A DNA stretch of 64,000 bases, taken from Cytophagales bacterium. Lineage in GTDB: Bacteria > Bacteroidota > Bacteroidia > Cytophagales > Spirosomataceae. Below, piece after piece: positions 18,952 through 28,030 of this stretch. The stretch spans positions 1 to 64,000 of the forward strand of contig JAAFJL010000001.1 in NCBI GenBank assembly GCA_013298865.1, read 5' to 3'. The translations under genes were made by a program, and so were the position numbers. The notes under the pieces are model-generated. The model did no database searches and was not told the DNA's origin. It saw only the letters and a program-made list of their open reading frames with translations. Within the stretch, counting starts at the first letter, position 1; the number at the start of each line of letters is the position of its first letter.

Positions 18952-19956
18952 ATGGCAGCAGACTTATCTCAAATTGGTGGAGAATCTCCACAAAAATCTT
19001 TCTGGAGCAAGCCTGAAGGTATTACTTCAATATTTTTCATGGCGGCAGTCGGAGCATTTGGTTTGTATTATTTCAACAAAATTGTTGAATTTCTGATAAA
19101 AGTTACCGAAAACACGCTTTATCTGGGTTTCTTATTGGCGGCTTTGGCATTGGTGATTTTCTTAATTACCAGTAAAGATGTCCGTACGGCGGTGTTCTTT
19201 TTGTACAAAACTTTGATGAGAAAAATCGCAGGTTTAATTGTGCAACTTGACCCTATTGCTATCATGAAAATTTATATTCAGGATCTTCGAGAGAAAAAAG
19301 AAAAAATGTCTGGACAGGTGGATATTTTGGCTGGTCAGTTGACGAAGTTGAATAAAAAAATCAATGAAAATAACGACAATATCAAGCTAAAATTCGCTGA
19401 GGCTAACAAAGCAAATACCATGACAGACAAACCTGGCATGAAAGAAGCTGCTTCATTGGCAACTATCGAAGGGGCTGGTTTGCAGGAAATGAATGAGAAA
19501 TTATTGCCTTTGCAACGCAACATGAAAACGATTTTGGGTTTCATGGAGAAAGTTCAGACTTCGGCAGATTATATTATCAAAGAAACTGAAATTAAGGTAA
19601 AATTGAAAGAGGCTGAGTATGAAATTGTAAAAAGTAGCTCGAACGCTTTGAAGACTGCGATTAGTATTTTCAAGGGAAATCCAGACAAGAAGTTTTATTT
19701 CGATGAGTCGATGGATTACATTCAAGACGATATGAGTCAGAAATTAGGAGAAATGAAGCGTGCAATGGATTTATCAATGGATTTTGTAAACTCTGTTGAC
19801 ATTCAAAACGGAATCCTGACCGACAAAGGTCAAGTGATGTTGGATGCTTTCAATAATGGTGAATTCAAGATGATTAGTATTGATGCACCTGCTGAAACTT
19901 CAACAAAAGCAATCAATCCTGCCAAAGACTCTGATTATAAGGGACTTTTGGAATAA
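18952..19956 (+). CDS. PspA/ESCRT-III-like protein with N-terminal membrane hairpin
   Basis: 334 aa. Two hydrophobic segments at about 24-41 and 56-73 form a membrane hairpin. From residue 97 the segment VQLDPIAIMKIYIQDLREKK resembles the start of PspA (AEDPxKxxxxxIxxMxE) and leads into a long charged helical region (about 105-270, for example QLTKLNKKINENNDNIKLKF) like the PspA/Vipp1 hairpin. True PspA lacks membrane segments. The resemblance is from pattern only. It would act at the inner membrane, with the helical part probably in the cytoplasm. Preceded by the coiled-coil gene and followed by two rhomboid genes. Confidence 0.6.
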   Translation: MAADLSQIGGESPQKSFWSKPEGITSIFFMAAVGAFGLYYFNKIVEFLIKVTENTLYLGFLLAALALVIFLITSKDVRTAVFFLYKTLMRKIAGLIVQLDPIAIMKIYIQDLREKKEKMSGQVDILAGQLTKLNKKINENNDNIKLKFAEANKANTMTDKPGMKEAASLATIEGAGLQEMNEKLLPLQRNMKTILGFMEKVQTSADYIIKETEIKVKLKEAEYEIVKSSSNALKTAISIFKGNPDKKFYFDESMDYIQDDMSQKLGEMKRAMDLSMDFVNSVDIQNGILTDKGQVMLDAFNNGEFKMISIDAPAETSTKAINPAKDSDYKGLLE

Positions 19957-19974
19957 ATAGATAATTGTTGAATT

Positions 19975-20030
19975 TTGAATTGTTGAGTTGTTGGAAGGTC
20001 AATTCCCTTTCCAACAATTCAATAATTCAA
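19975..20030. repeat. Hairpin between PspA-like and first rhomboid gene
   Basis: Arms 19975-19998 and 20006-20030 pair with few mismatches (TTGAATTGTTGAGTTGTTGG and its complement). It lies in the 93-bp gap and may end or attenuate the upstream transcript. Confidence 0.65.
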
Positions 20031-20049
20031 ACAAATAAATTTTGTAAAA

Positions 20050-20841
20050 ATGTATCCAAGGATTGAGCTTACGCCCGTTGTCAAGATTTTGTTATTGATT
20101 AATGTGGGATTTTATTTATTGGCAGCAGCAGGTATCAAGCTGGACGGGATGATGATGTATTATTTTGAATCTCCTCAGTTCAAACCTTACCAAATTATTA
20201 CTTATATGTTTGCCCACTCTGGGACAGCCCATGTTTTTAGTAATATGTTCTCATTGTTTATGTTCGGTCCAATGTTGGAACGACTTTGGGGTTCTCAGCG
20301 TTTTCTATTTTTCTACCTGTTTTGTGGTGTAGGTGCAGGACTTTTGTACATGGGAATTAACTGGTATGAAGTTTCTCAGATAAAAGCAGCAGCGAGTGCC
20401 TATTTACAAGATCCAAATCCTACAAGTTTTGTTGGTTTTATACACAAGATTTTTGGTCAATTTCCGTTTGACTTGCAGGAATTTACTCAAAGTTTTCAAA
20501 AAAATCCTACTGATGCAGGAATGATTGCTGAAACTTCATCTTTTGTCAAGAAGATGGTTTTGGATTCAATGAATGGAGGGATGCTGGGGGCTTCGGGAGC
20601 GGTTTTTGGGCTTCTGATGGCTTTTGGGCTACTTTTCCCGAATACTGAGCTGTTTTTATTTTTAATTCCTTTTCCTATAAAAGCCAAATATTTTGTAACT
20701 TTATATGGGTTCTACGAGTTATATGCAGGAATACACAGGACACCAGGCGACAATGTTGCACACTTTGCCCATATTGGCGGTATGCTTTTTGCCTATATTT
20801 TAATACGATATTGGAGTACCAAAAAAGATAGATTTTATTAA
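20050..20841 (+). CDS. Rhomboid-family intramembrane serine protease (first of pair)
   Basis: 263 aa, six or so hydrophobic helices. Catalytic Ser182 is in GASGAVFG and the His partner is His241 in FAHIGG. The early HxxxN segment (AHVFSNMFSLFMFGPMLERL) is present. A polar loop at 112-165 is unusual in length. It cleaves single-span membrane proteins within the inner membrane; substrates unknown. It is 14 bp upstream of a second rhomboid gene, with AGAGGAAA as a clear ribosome-binding site for that gene. Confidence 0.9.
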   Translation: MYPRIELTPVVKILLLINVGFYLLAAAGIKLDGMMMYYFESPQFKPYQIITYMFAHSGTAHVFSNMFSLFMFGPMLERLWGSQRFLFFYLFCGVGAGLLYMGINWYEVSQIKAAASAYLQDPNPTSFVGFIHKIFGQFPFDLQEFTQSFQKNPTDAGMIAETSSFVKKMVLDSMNGGMLGASGAVFGLLMAFGLLFPNTELFLFLIPFPIKAKYFVTLYGFYELYAGIHRTPGDNVAHFAHIGGMLFAYILIRYWSTKKDRFY

Positions 20842-20855
20842 CAGAGGAAATAGAA

Positions 20856-21743
20856 ATGAGTGGTATTTTAGATGACTTTCGCAACGCTTTCACCAAACGC
20901 AACAATGGTTTGGTTCAGATTATATTGATTAATGTAGTTGTATTTTTGGTGTGTGCAATTATTGGAACGATTCTATTTTTTGCAAAAATTGACGATTCTA
21001 TCATTGTTAATCAATTGTCATTATCAAGTAGTCTGCCCTATCTACTGACCCATCCTTGGACACTCATTACCAACTTTTTTACCCATTTTGGCTTCTTTCA
21101 TATTCTCTTCAATATGCTGTTTTTGTATTGGTTCGGGCTTTTGATTGAAGAATATTTAGGTGGGCGAAGGCTCATAAATTTATATATCCTCGGAGGACTT
21201 TTCAGTTCGGTTATTTATCTGATTGCCTATAATACAATTCCTACATTAATGGGCGTAAGTACAGTTGTAGGGGCTTCTGGGGCAATTTTCGCAGTGGTAG
21301 TTGGGGCAGCAACGTTATTGCCAGACTACACGCTTTTCTTGTTTTTGATTGGACCAGTCAAAATTAAATACATTGCTCTTTTCTACGTAGTTTTATCATT
21401 TGTTGAATTACGTTTTTCTAATACTGGAGGAAATTTAGTGCATTTGGGCGGAGCTTTATTGGGCTTTGTTTACGTTCGTCAACTGCAAAGCGGAAGGGAT
21501 TTAGGTGCTCCAATTGATGCAACACTCAATTTTTTCAAAAACTTATTCAAGAAAAATGAAACGCCAACTGTCAATGTAACGTATCGTTCTCAAAGACAAA
21601 ATTCTTATAGTAACGCTGCTCCTGCGGGGTTTCCTGATGATGAAGAAGTAGATGAAATTTTAGATAAAATCTCAAAATCAGGCTACGAAAGTCTGAGTAA
21701 AGACGAGAAACAAAAACTCTTTAAAGCAAGTCAGAAGAGTTAA
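20856..21743 (+). CDS. Rhomboid-family intramembrane serine protease (second of pair)
   Basis: 295 aa. Membrane core at about 20-210 with Ser141 in GASGAIFA and His196 in VHLGGALLG; the HILFNMLFLYWFG helix is typical. A cytoplasmic tail after residue 215 is polar and ends in an acidic/helical segment (DEEVDEILDKISKSGYESLS) resembling the tail of DUF6576-type rhomboids. It is probably translationally coupled to the gene before it. A terminator follows at 21765. Confidence 0.9.
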   Translation: MSGILDDFRNAFTKRNNGLVQIILINVVVFLVCAIIGTILFFAKIDDSIIVNQLSLSSSLPYLLTHPWTLITNFFTHFGFFHILFNMLFLYWFGLLIEEYLGGRRLINLYILGGLFSSVIYLIAYNTIPTLMGVSTVVGASGAIFAVVVGAATLLPDYTLFLFLIGPVKIKYIALFYVVLSFVELRFSNTGGNLVHLGGALLGFVYVRQLQSGRDLGAPIDATLNFFKNLFKKNETPTVNVTYRSQRQNSYSNAAPAGFPDDEEVDEILDKISKSGYESLSKDEKQKLFKASQKS

Positions 21744-21764
21744 TTTCAAAAAGTATATATTGTG

Positions 21765-21793
21765 AAAGAGCGAACTTCGGTTCGCTTTTTTTA
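21765..21793 (+). terminator. Rho-independent terminator of rhomboid pair
   Basis: Stem 21769-21775 with 21780-21786 around the stable TTCG tetraloop, A-rich before and T-rich after. Confidence 0.9.
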
Positions 21794-21898
21794 TGTCTAA
21801 ATGTCAGTTAAGAAACTAAATTTCTGAATTAAACCATTACTGCGTATTTTCGTTATAAATATACAGATTTTCTATTTCTTAACTCAACCAATTTCATC

Positions 21899-24460
21899 AT
21901 GTTAAAAACTACTTTAAAAGCATCTTTATTTCTGCTGGGAATTTTGCCTTTTTCAGGTCTTGCCCAAGATAAAAAAGGAGATTCAAAGGCTACTACTGCT
22001 GCCACTACCACACCACCCAAGGTTGACCCACCTAAATCTGGACCAAAACCTTACAAGGAAGTAATCACGGACAAAGCCAAGACCACAAAGGGACTTTTGA
22101 CAGTTCATAAAATTGAAGATAAGTATTTCTTTGAAATTCCTGATTCTTTGATGGGAAGAGAGATTATGGCGATTACTCGTATCTCTAAATCAGCCACTAT
22201 TCAAGGAACTTATGGTGGTGAATTATTGAACCGCCAAGTGATTCGTTTCGAGAAAGCCCCTGAAAATAAAATCTTTATCAGAGCGGTTCAGTACATCAAT
22301 GTTTCGCCAGATTCTACTGCCCCAATGTACAAGGCAGTTCGTAATTCAAATATTGACCCTATCGCACAAGCCTTTGATTTAAAGGCAGTTAAAAAAGATT
22401 CTGTTCTGAAAACCAGTAACTCAGTTATTGAAGTTACAGACTTTTTTAAGGGAGATAACCAAATAATTTCATTGTCACCTTTTGCGAAAAGTATTAATAA
22501 AATTACGTCAATTGCTGCTGACCGTACTTATATTCAGAGTATCAAATCATATCCGATTAATACCGAAATTAAAACTGTAAAGACTTACAACGGCATTCCG
22601 CCAACGCCTTCATTTAGTCCTTCGCCAATTCCACAATTGCCGACACCTGCGGCTATTGCTGCAACGGGGGCAATCACGATGGAGTTGAATACCTCTCTGA
22701 TTTTGTTGCCAGCAACGCCCATGAAACAGCGTTATTATGACGGACGTATTGGCTATTTTGCGAATGGATATACTGTTTTTGACGAAAATTCTCAGCGTAC
22801 CGAAGACCGTACTTTTGCCGTAAGATGGCGTTTAGAGGCAAAAAATAAAGAAGACGAAGAACGCCAAAAGAAGGGCGAGTTGATTGAACCGAAAAAACCG
22901 ATTATTTATTATATCGACCCTGCAACGCCTGCAAAATGGAGAAAATACCTCAAATTAGGCGTTGATGATTGGCAAAAAGCGTTTGAAGCTGCTGGTTGGA
23001 AAAATGCCATCAGGGGAGAGATGTTGGCAGATAATGATACCACAATTAGCTTGGAAGATGCTCGTTATTCGGCAATCCGTTATTTTGCTTCGGATATTGA
23101 AAACGCTTACGGTCCGAATGTACATGACCCACGTTCAGGCGAGATTCTCGAAAGTCATATTGGCTGGTACCATAACGTGATGAAGTTATTGAAAAAATGG
23201 TATGTAACTCAGGGGGCTGCGGTTGACCCTCGTGCCAGAAAGAATAAATTTGATGATGAATTAATGGGAGATTTGATTCGTTTCGTATCATCACACGAAG
23301 TTGGTCATACTTTGGGGCTACGTCATAACTATGGTTCAAGTAGTACAATTCCTGTTGAAAAACTCCGTGACCCAAAATGGATTGCAGAACATGGACATAC
23401 GCCTTCAATTATGGATTATGCTCGTTTTAATTACGTGGCTCAACCAGAAGATGGTGTGAAAGACCTTTATCCAAGAATTGGCGAATACGATAATTGGGCT
23501 ATCGAATGGGGCTATAAACCTACTTACGATGCCAAAGATGCAGAAGATGATAAGAAAATTTGGAACAAAGTTTATATTGACCGCATTGCGAAAAATCCAA
23601 GAATTTGGTTTGGAACAGAAACCAATCCTTATGACCCACGCTCGCAAAGTGAGTGCCTCGGCGACAATAATATGTTGGCAAGTGATTATGGTATCAAAAA
23701 CTTGAAGAGAATTTTGCCAAATCTTGCGGAATGGACAAAGGAAGAAAGTCAGGATTATGATATGTTGGATGAAGCCTACAATGAGATTATTTTTCAGTTC
23801 CGTCGTTATATCGGACACGTGACGAAGAACGTTGGAGGAATTTTTGAAACCCCAAAAACGTTCGATGAAGCTGGTACAGTCTATGAACCAACCCCAAGAA
23901 ACACCCAAAAAGAAGCCGTAACGTGGTTGACTCGTAATGTTTTTGATACGCCAACATGGTTGATTGATGATAAAATTATGGCAAAAATTCGCCCAGACCA
24001 GGGGATTGATGCCATCAGTAGAATTCAGGAAAGTTCATTGAATAACTTGTTTGTCACAGACAGATTACAACGTTTGATAGAAACACAGGCAAAGTTCCCT
24101 GCACAATATGGTTTGGACGAAATGTTTACCGATGTCAGAAATAGTATTTGGTCAGAATTGCGTACTCGGAGTAGTATCAATAATTACCGTCGTAATCTCC
24201 AGAAGGTTTTTGTTGAAAAAATGATTGCGACACTCAATCCGCAACCAACGATAGCGTTCTCTGGGTTTTCGTTCAGAGGAACGGTTATCCCGAATGCCGT
24301 TGACCCACGCAAGACCGATATTGTATCAGTAGCTCGTGGGCATTTGTTGGCTTTGAGAGACGAAATCAAATCTGCCCAGTTCATGTACACAGACAAAATG
24401 AGTAAATATCACCTTCAAGATTGTTTATTCAGAATTGAAAAAGCATTAGACCCGAAGTGA
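21899..24460 (+). CDS. Zinc metalloprotease of the metzincin type with DUF5117/DUF5118-like regions
   Basis: 853 aa. A signal peptide (about 1-22, ending GLAQ) is followed by a Lys/Thr/Pro-rich linker. The extended metzincin motif HEVGHTLGLRH spans His466, His470 and His476, with Glu467 as catalytic base and SIMDYARF downstream as the Met-turn. Flanking regions match the DUF5117-DUF5118 arrangement of large Bacteroidota periplasmic or surface proteases. Substrate unknown. It is a single-gene unit with a terminator at 24480. Confidence 0.88.
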   Translation: MLKTTLKASLFLLGILPFSGLAQDKKGDSKATTAATTTPPKVDPPKSGPKPYKEVITDKAKTTKGLLTVHKIEDKYFFEIPDSLMGREIMAITRISKSATIQGTYGGELLNRQVIRFEKAPENKIFIRAVQYINVSPDSTAPMYKAVRNSNIDPIAQAFDLKAVKKDSVLKTSNSVIEVTDFFKGDNQIISLSPFAKSINKITSIAADRTYIQSIKSYPINTEIKTVKTYNGIPPTPSFSPSPIPQLPTPAAIAATGAITMELNTSLILLPATPMKQRYYDGRIGYFANGYTVFDENSQRTEDRTFAVRWRLEAKNKEDEERQKKGELIEPKKPIIYYIDPATPAKWRKYLKLGVDDWQKAFEAAGWKNAIRGEMLADNDTTISLEDARYSAIRYFASDIENAYGPNVHDPRSGEILESHIGWYHNVMKLLKKWYVTQGAAVDPRARKNKFDDELMGDLIRFVSSHEVGHTLGLRHNYGSSSTIPVEKLRDPKWIAEHGHTPSIMDYARFNYVAQPEDGVKDLYPRIGEYDNWAIEWGYKPTYDAKDAEDDKKIWNKVYIDRIAKNPRIWFGTETNPYDPRSQSECLGDNNMLASDYGIKNLKRILPNLAEWTKEESQDYDMLDEAYNEIIFQFRRYIGHVTKNVGGIFETPKTFDEAGTVYEPTPRNTQKEAVTWLTRNVFDTPTWLIDDKIMAKIRPDQGIDAISRIQESSLNNLFVTDRLQRLIETQAKFPAQYGLDEMFTDVRNSIWSELRTRSSINNYRRNLQKVFVEKMIATLNPQPTIAFSGFSFRGTVIPNAVDPRKTDIVSVARGHLLALRDEIKSAQFMYTDKMSKYHLQDCLFRIEKALDPK

Positions 24461-24479
24461 TTTTGAATTAGAAGCTCAT

Positions 24480-24518
24480 AAAAAAGCCCTTCCAAAATTT
24501 GTTTGGAATGGCTTTTTT
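24480..24518. terminator. Bidirectional terminator between metalloprotease and XRE gene
   Basis: A-rich arm with AGCCCTTCCAAA pairs with TTTGGAATGGCT and a T run. It separates convergent stops at 24460 (+) and 24550 (-). A similar hairpin occurs at 26136. Confidence 0.88.
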
Positions 24519-24549
24519 ATGGGAAAATTAACCCAAGAATTATTACATT

Positions 24550-24825
24550 CTAATTTTGGCTATAATGATTCTTCAACTTCGCATAATCCTGCACTATAAA
24601 GTTAAGAAGGTCAACATTATCTAAAATTTCAATAAACGCTACATCCATCTTCAATATCTTACAAATTTCATCTAATCGCTCTATTGAAAGGTATATTTCT
24701 CCAATTTCGAGAAGTTGATAAGTTTGTTGGCGAATTTTAAGTTCCGTAGCCATGTTTTCTTGGGAATAGCCTCTCAATAAACGTGCGATTCTAATTTTCT
24801 TTCCTAAGTCTAAGGTTTTCTTCAT
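24550..24825 (-). CDS. XRE-family helix-turn-helix regulator
   Basis: 91 aa from the ATG at 24825 (MKKTLDLGKKIRIARL); longer starts to 24870 add non-conserved residues. One HTH: GKKIRIARLLRGYSQENMA then ELKIRQQTYQLLEIGEI, followed by a short helical tail. The fold is that of antitoxin or local repressors. It is divergent from the lipoprotein at 25035 with a 209-bp shared region, suggesting that this is its target; that is inference. Confidence 0.82.
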   Translation of the reverse strand: MKKTLDLGKKIRIARLLRGYSQENMATELKIRQQTYQLLEIGEIYLSIERLDEICKILKMDVAFIEILDNVDLLNFIVQDYAKLKNHYSQN

Positions 24826-25034
24826 TATCGTAACAGGTTGGTTGGTCATAGAATATTTTGTCACAAGCAAATATATGAAAATACTTGTTATTTACAGAAA
24901 GAATTCTTGTTTTTTACAAGTATTTTTATTGCTTTCAACTAAAAGAATAGTGAAACATTTGTATGCTCAATTAATTGAGTCGCAGATGTCGAACAGCGGA
25001 TATAGTAGGCAAAAAAATAAATAGTCAAAACACT

Positions 25035-26120
25035 ATGAGAAAGCTAAGTAAATTGGTCAAAATGATTGTTGTACCTGCCCTTATGATTGTAGGTGTGGTC
25101 TCATGTAACAAAAATGATCTTGAGGTAACACCACAAGAAACTTTACAGAATTCTGCTACTGTCTCTTCCAGTAAGTTAGGTTTTTTAGAATTTAAAGATG
25201 TTGAAACATTTCAGCAGACTGTTAGTAAATTGAAAGACTTATCGCAAGATGAAAGAATAGCTTGGGAGAAAAAACACAATTTTACATCGCTAAAATCAAT
25301 TCACGAGAAAGTACTTAGTGACGAGTCGGAATTGTATGGAAAATTAAAAATTACTTTTAAGGATGTAACAAAAATTAACGATAGTGATTTTCCTGCTATT
25401 CATTCTGAATCTTTTGAAAAATATAAGAATTCTATTGTGAGTACTGGTGAGCGGATAATAAATACTCCATCAATGGATATTGGTTTCAGTGAATATGCTA
25501 CAATTGTTGATAAAGATGGATATGTTAAAATTGGGAAAGGCTTATTTCAATTTGAGAAAGGTTTAATAAAAGTTTCCAATATTGTTGGGGAAGTGAAATC
25601 AACGGATTTAGATATTATTAATCAAGCAAGAAAATCAACGAGTAATGTAAAAATTATAGCGAGCAATACTAATTCCAGTAATACGAAAATTTCATCTTTC
25701 AATGGTTCATTATTTTCTCCTCCAGCAGCACTTGGAAGTAGATTAATATTTGGTAGAGTAGATTATCAAGATACTTTTAAAGTTGCTGACCCAAGTGAAC
25801 CTGGGGCTTTTTTTGTTAACTTCTTGGGCTTATCTTTTTGGTTTGCACCAATCGTGAGTACAAAAACGTCTATGGTAGTACATCGCTCTTATTGGTATGC
25901 CGGACCTGCACCAGAAAGTAATTGCCCAGTTAGTTTAGAGGGTAATATCATAACGACTGGTTATCAATATGGACAGACAAACAGTGCTGGTATTTTTGAA
26001 CATGATAGTTTTGTTTACGGTTCAGGATCTTTTGCTTTACCAATTGTAAATGTAGGTTTTCGACTCCCAAATTCAACAGGGGGTTATTCTCAGGTAACAA
26101 GTATATTCCAATATCTTTAG
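25035..26120 (+). CDS. Unknown lipoprotein divergent from XRE regulator
   Basis: 361 aa from the ATG at 25035. Signal peptide with lipobox VVSC at about 20-23. Residues 45-110 are charged and helical (KDVETFQQTVSKLKDLSQDE); the C-terminal half (about 205-361) is Gly/Ser/aromatic and beta-rich with SYWYAGPAPESNCPVSLEG. No family recognised. It is flanked by similar hairpin terminators at 24480 and 26136 and has lower GC than neighbours, which fits a separately acquired unit. Confidence 0.75.
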   Translation: MRKLSKLVKMIVVPALMIVGVVSCNKNDLEVTPQETLQNSATVSSSKLGFLEFKDVETFQQTVSKLKDLSQDERIAWEKKHNFTSLKSIHEKVLSDESELYGKLKITFKDVTKINDSDFPAIHSESFEKYKNSIVSTGERIINTPSMDIGFSEYATIVDKDGYVKIGKGLFQFEKGLIKVSNIVGEVKSTDLDIINQARKSTSNVKIIASNTNSSNTKISSFNGSLFSPPAALGSRLIFGRVDYQDTFKVADPSEPGAFFVNFLGLSFWFAPIVSTKTSMVVHRSYWYAGPAPESNCPVSLEGNIITTGYQYGQTNSAGIFEHDSFVYGSGSFALPIVNVGFRLPNSTGGYSQVTSIFQYL

Positions 26121-26135
26121 AATCATAAATTCCAT

Positions 26136-26176
26136 AAAAAAAGCCCTTCCAAACAAATTTTGGAAGGGCTTTTTTT
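26136..26176. terminator. Perfect bidirectional terminator
   Basis: An 18-bp perfect stem (26136-26153 with 26159-26176) with a 5-nt loop, A-rich and T-rich on opposite ends, lies between convergent stops at 26120 and 26193. Confidence 0.93.
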
Positions 26177-26192
26177 ATAGCACCTATAATGT

Positions 26193-26711
26193 TTAGAACT
26201 TCACAGCTAAACCAAGACGAGAAGAAGAGAGACCTGTATAGCCTAATTCTACAAAAGCTCCGATTTTTTCAGTAAAGTAATATTTACCACCAATAAAGTA
26301 GTTAAAGAAGATACCATTACCATAACTATATCCAAAACCATAACTTGAATCATTCCATTTAAAACTTTGGTATCCCAAGCCGAGACCTGCATACAAGTCA
26401 ATTTTGTCATCATTCAATTTCAATAACGGAGCTAAGTGATATGAACCTCTTGCTCCCACATAAAATGCTGTATAACCCCAGTCAGCAAGTCCACTACTCT
26501 TACCAGAGTTATAATCGAACTGACCACCAACACTGATATTTTCATTGATGCCTGATTCATAAGAAACACCAAATGGTGTACCAAAGTAGTACGATGATAA
26601 ACCCACACCAACATTTAATAATTTATCTCCTTCTTTATATGCCTGAGCATTAACTTTTGAAGAGAACAGAAGAGCAGTAACAACGAATGTTAAAGTAAGT
26701 AATTTTTTCAT
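26193..26711 (-). CDS. Small outer-membrane beta-barrel protein
   Basis: 172 aa. Signal peptide (1-22, ending KVNAQ), then alternating strands rich in Gly/Tyr/Phe (for example NVGVGLSSYYFG, FYVGARGSYHLAPLL, FVELGYTGLSS) ending in the C-terminal Phe of LAVKF. This is the OmpA/OmpW-like eight-strand barrel type. Role unknown. A promoter is likely in the AT-rich stretch just upstream. Confidence 0.82.
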   Translation of the reverse strand: MKKLLTLTFVVTALLFSSKVNAQAYKEGDKLLNVGVGLSSYYFGTPFGVSYESGINENISVGGQFDYNSGKSSGLADWGYTAFYVGARGSYHLAPLLKLNDDKIDLYAGLGLGYQSFKWNDSSYGFGYSYGNGIFFNYFIGGKYYFTEKIGAFVELGYTGLSSSRLGLAVKF

Positions 26712-26888
26712 GAGCGTAATTTGTTTAAGTTTTTAATTAACTAAGAGAATTTAATTATAGTAAATATCCCTATTTTCTACGAATAGTGCAAATTAAGGGA
26801 AAAAAACTGAGAGCGATACTCTGTTATTTAGTAAACGGTCATTATTGGGGGATAAATAATGTTGATTCTTGTAAAATTTATAAAAATC

Positions 26889-27740
26889 TCATTGCATTGG
26901 CTTAGCGTCAATAGTGAATTTTAGAATATACCCTTCTCCTTCTTTACCTTCTGAGGCAATAAATAAGTCTCCATTCGGGGCAAAACAGATGCCTTCTGGT
27001 TGTTTAAAAGTACTCGGATTTAAGGAAAATAAGGCTTCTTTATGTCCGTCTTTTGCTAAAACTAATAACTTTTTCCCATCAGAAGCAATGATAAAAGTTT
27101 GCCCCGTAAGCGGGTGTACCGCAACCCCTGATGGTCTGAAATCCTTTCCATTGGCTTCGTCAATTACTTGTTCTTCGGGAATAGCAATATTTTTGAACAA
27201 GGTTTTTGTTTCAAAATTATAAGCATAAATCATCTTCTTGTCGTCTTTATCTTTTACTCTTTCTTTGGCTGCCAATAGCAAATTCTTAGTCTTGGGGTCA
27301 TAGCCGAGTCCTTCGTATTCAATTACGTCTGGGTTGGTGCAGTCAATTTCACGTTCAAAGGGCAGACCAATTTTAAATCCTTTCAGTTTGCCATTACTTT
27401 TCAAGACAAAAACTTCATCGCCCACTACTTCTACGCCTTCGTAGTCGCCATCTTTAGCGAAAGGAATTTTGTCGATTATTTTTTTCTGAACAAAATCATA
27501 GACAAAAATTTTGCCTTGCTCGTCGTTCACACAAATTAATTGATTGTCTTTGTAGAAAGAAAGTCCAGAAATCTCTCTGAGTTTATCGGGGAGAATGTAT
27601 TTTTCAGAAGGAGTTTCAAAATGATAAGGAAGGCTAATATTCTGGAATACCTCCGTAGTAGTTGTATCTTGGTTTTTGTTTTTGGGTTCACAAGCATACA
27701 AAAAAACAAGACTGAGTAGGACAAGACTAAAGTGTTTCAT
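26889..27740 (-). CDS. SdiA-regulated-like beta-propeller lipoprotein
   Basis: 283 aa from ATG 27740 (MKHFSLVLLSLVFLYAC, lipobox Cys17); the longer frame would need a TTG at 27761. Repeated blades such as LREISGLSFYKDNQLICVND, EGVEVVGDEVFVL and PEGICFAPNGDLFIASEGKE match the SdiA-regulated domain, a propeller related to NHL/SMP-30. It probably binds or cleaves a small ligand at the cell envelope; no activity is known. It is divergent from rlpA. Confidence 0.85.
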   Translation of the reverse strand: MKHFSLVLLSLVFLYACEPKNKNQDTTTTEVFQNISLPYHFETPSEKYILPDKLREISGLSFYKDNQLICVNDEQGKIFVYDFVQKKIIDKIPFAKDGDYEGVEVVGDEVFVLKSNGKLKGFKIGLPFEREIDCTNPDVIEYEGLGYDPKTKNLLLAAKERVKDKDDKKMIYAYNFETKTLFKNIAIPEEQVIDEANGKDFRPSGVAVHPLTGQTFIIASDGKKLLVLAKDGHKEALFSLNPSTFKQPEGICFAPNGDLFIASEGKEGEGYILKFTIDAKPMQ

Positions 27741-28030
27741 ATTGTTGAGATTTTTTTTCAAAGATACTTTTTTCGACTCTTAATTCTTTAAAACGGTACC
27801 AATTTTAGTTCATTAAAACCAAATCTTTACTTTCTTATGTTTTGGCTAAGTCTCAATAAATCACTAACTTGCAGGCGTAAACTATACAATAACACACATA
27901 TTTTCGTTTACACTCCTGTCGTCTTTTCCTTTACTTCAAACTAAAAAAACCATTTTTTTAATATTATAAACTTGAGATGTAACTCAAGGATAGTATTTGC
28001 GTCCCAATATAAAACCACCGAATTTTAGAA

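Noticed and set aside
23405-23908. 167-residue minus-strand frame inside the metalloprotease gene
   Set aside because: Shadow of a coding strand with good codon structure; Ile/Phe-rich with no start context or family.
24550-26120. Toxin-antitoxin pair
   Set aside because: The partner of the XRE gene is a divergent exported lipoprotein of 361 residues, unlike known toxins.
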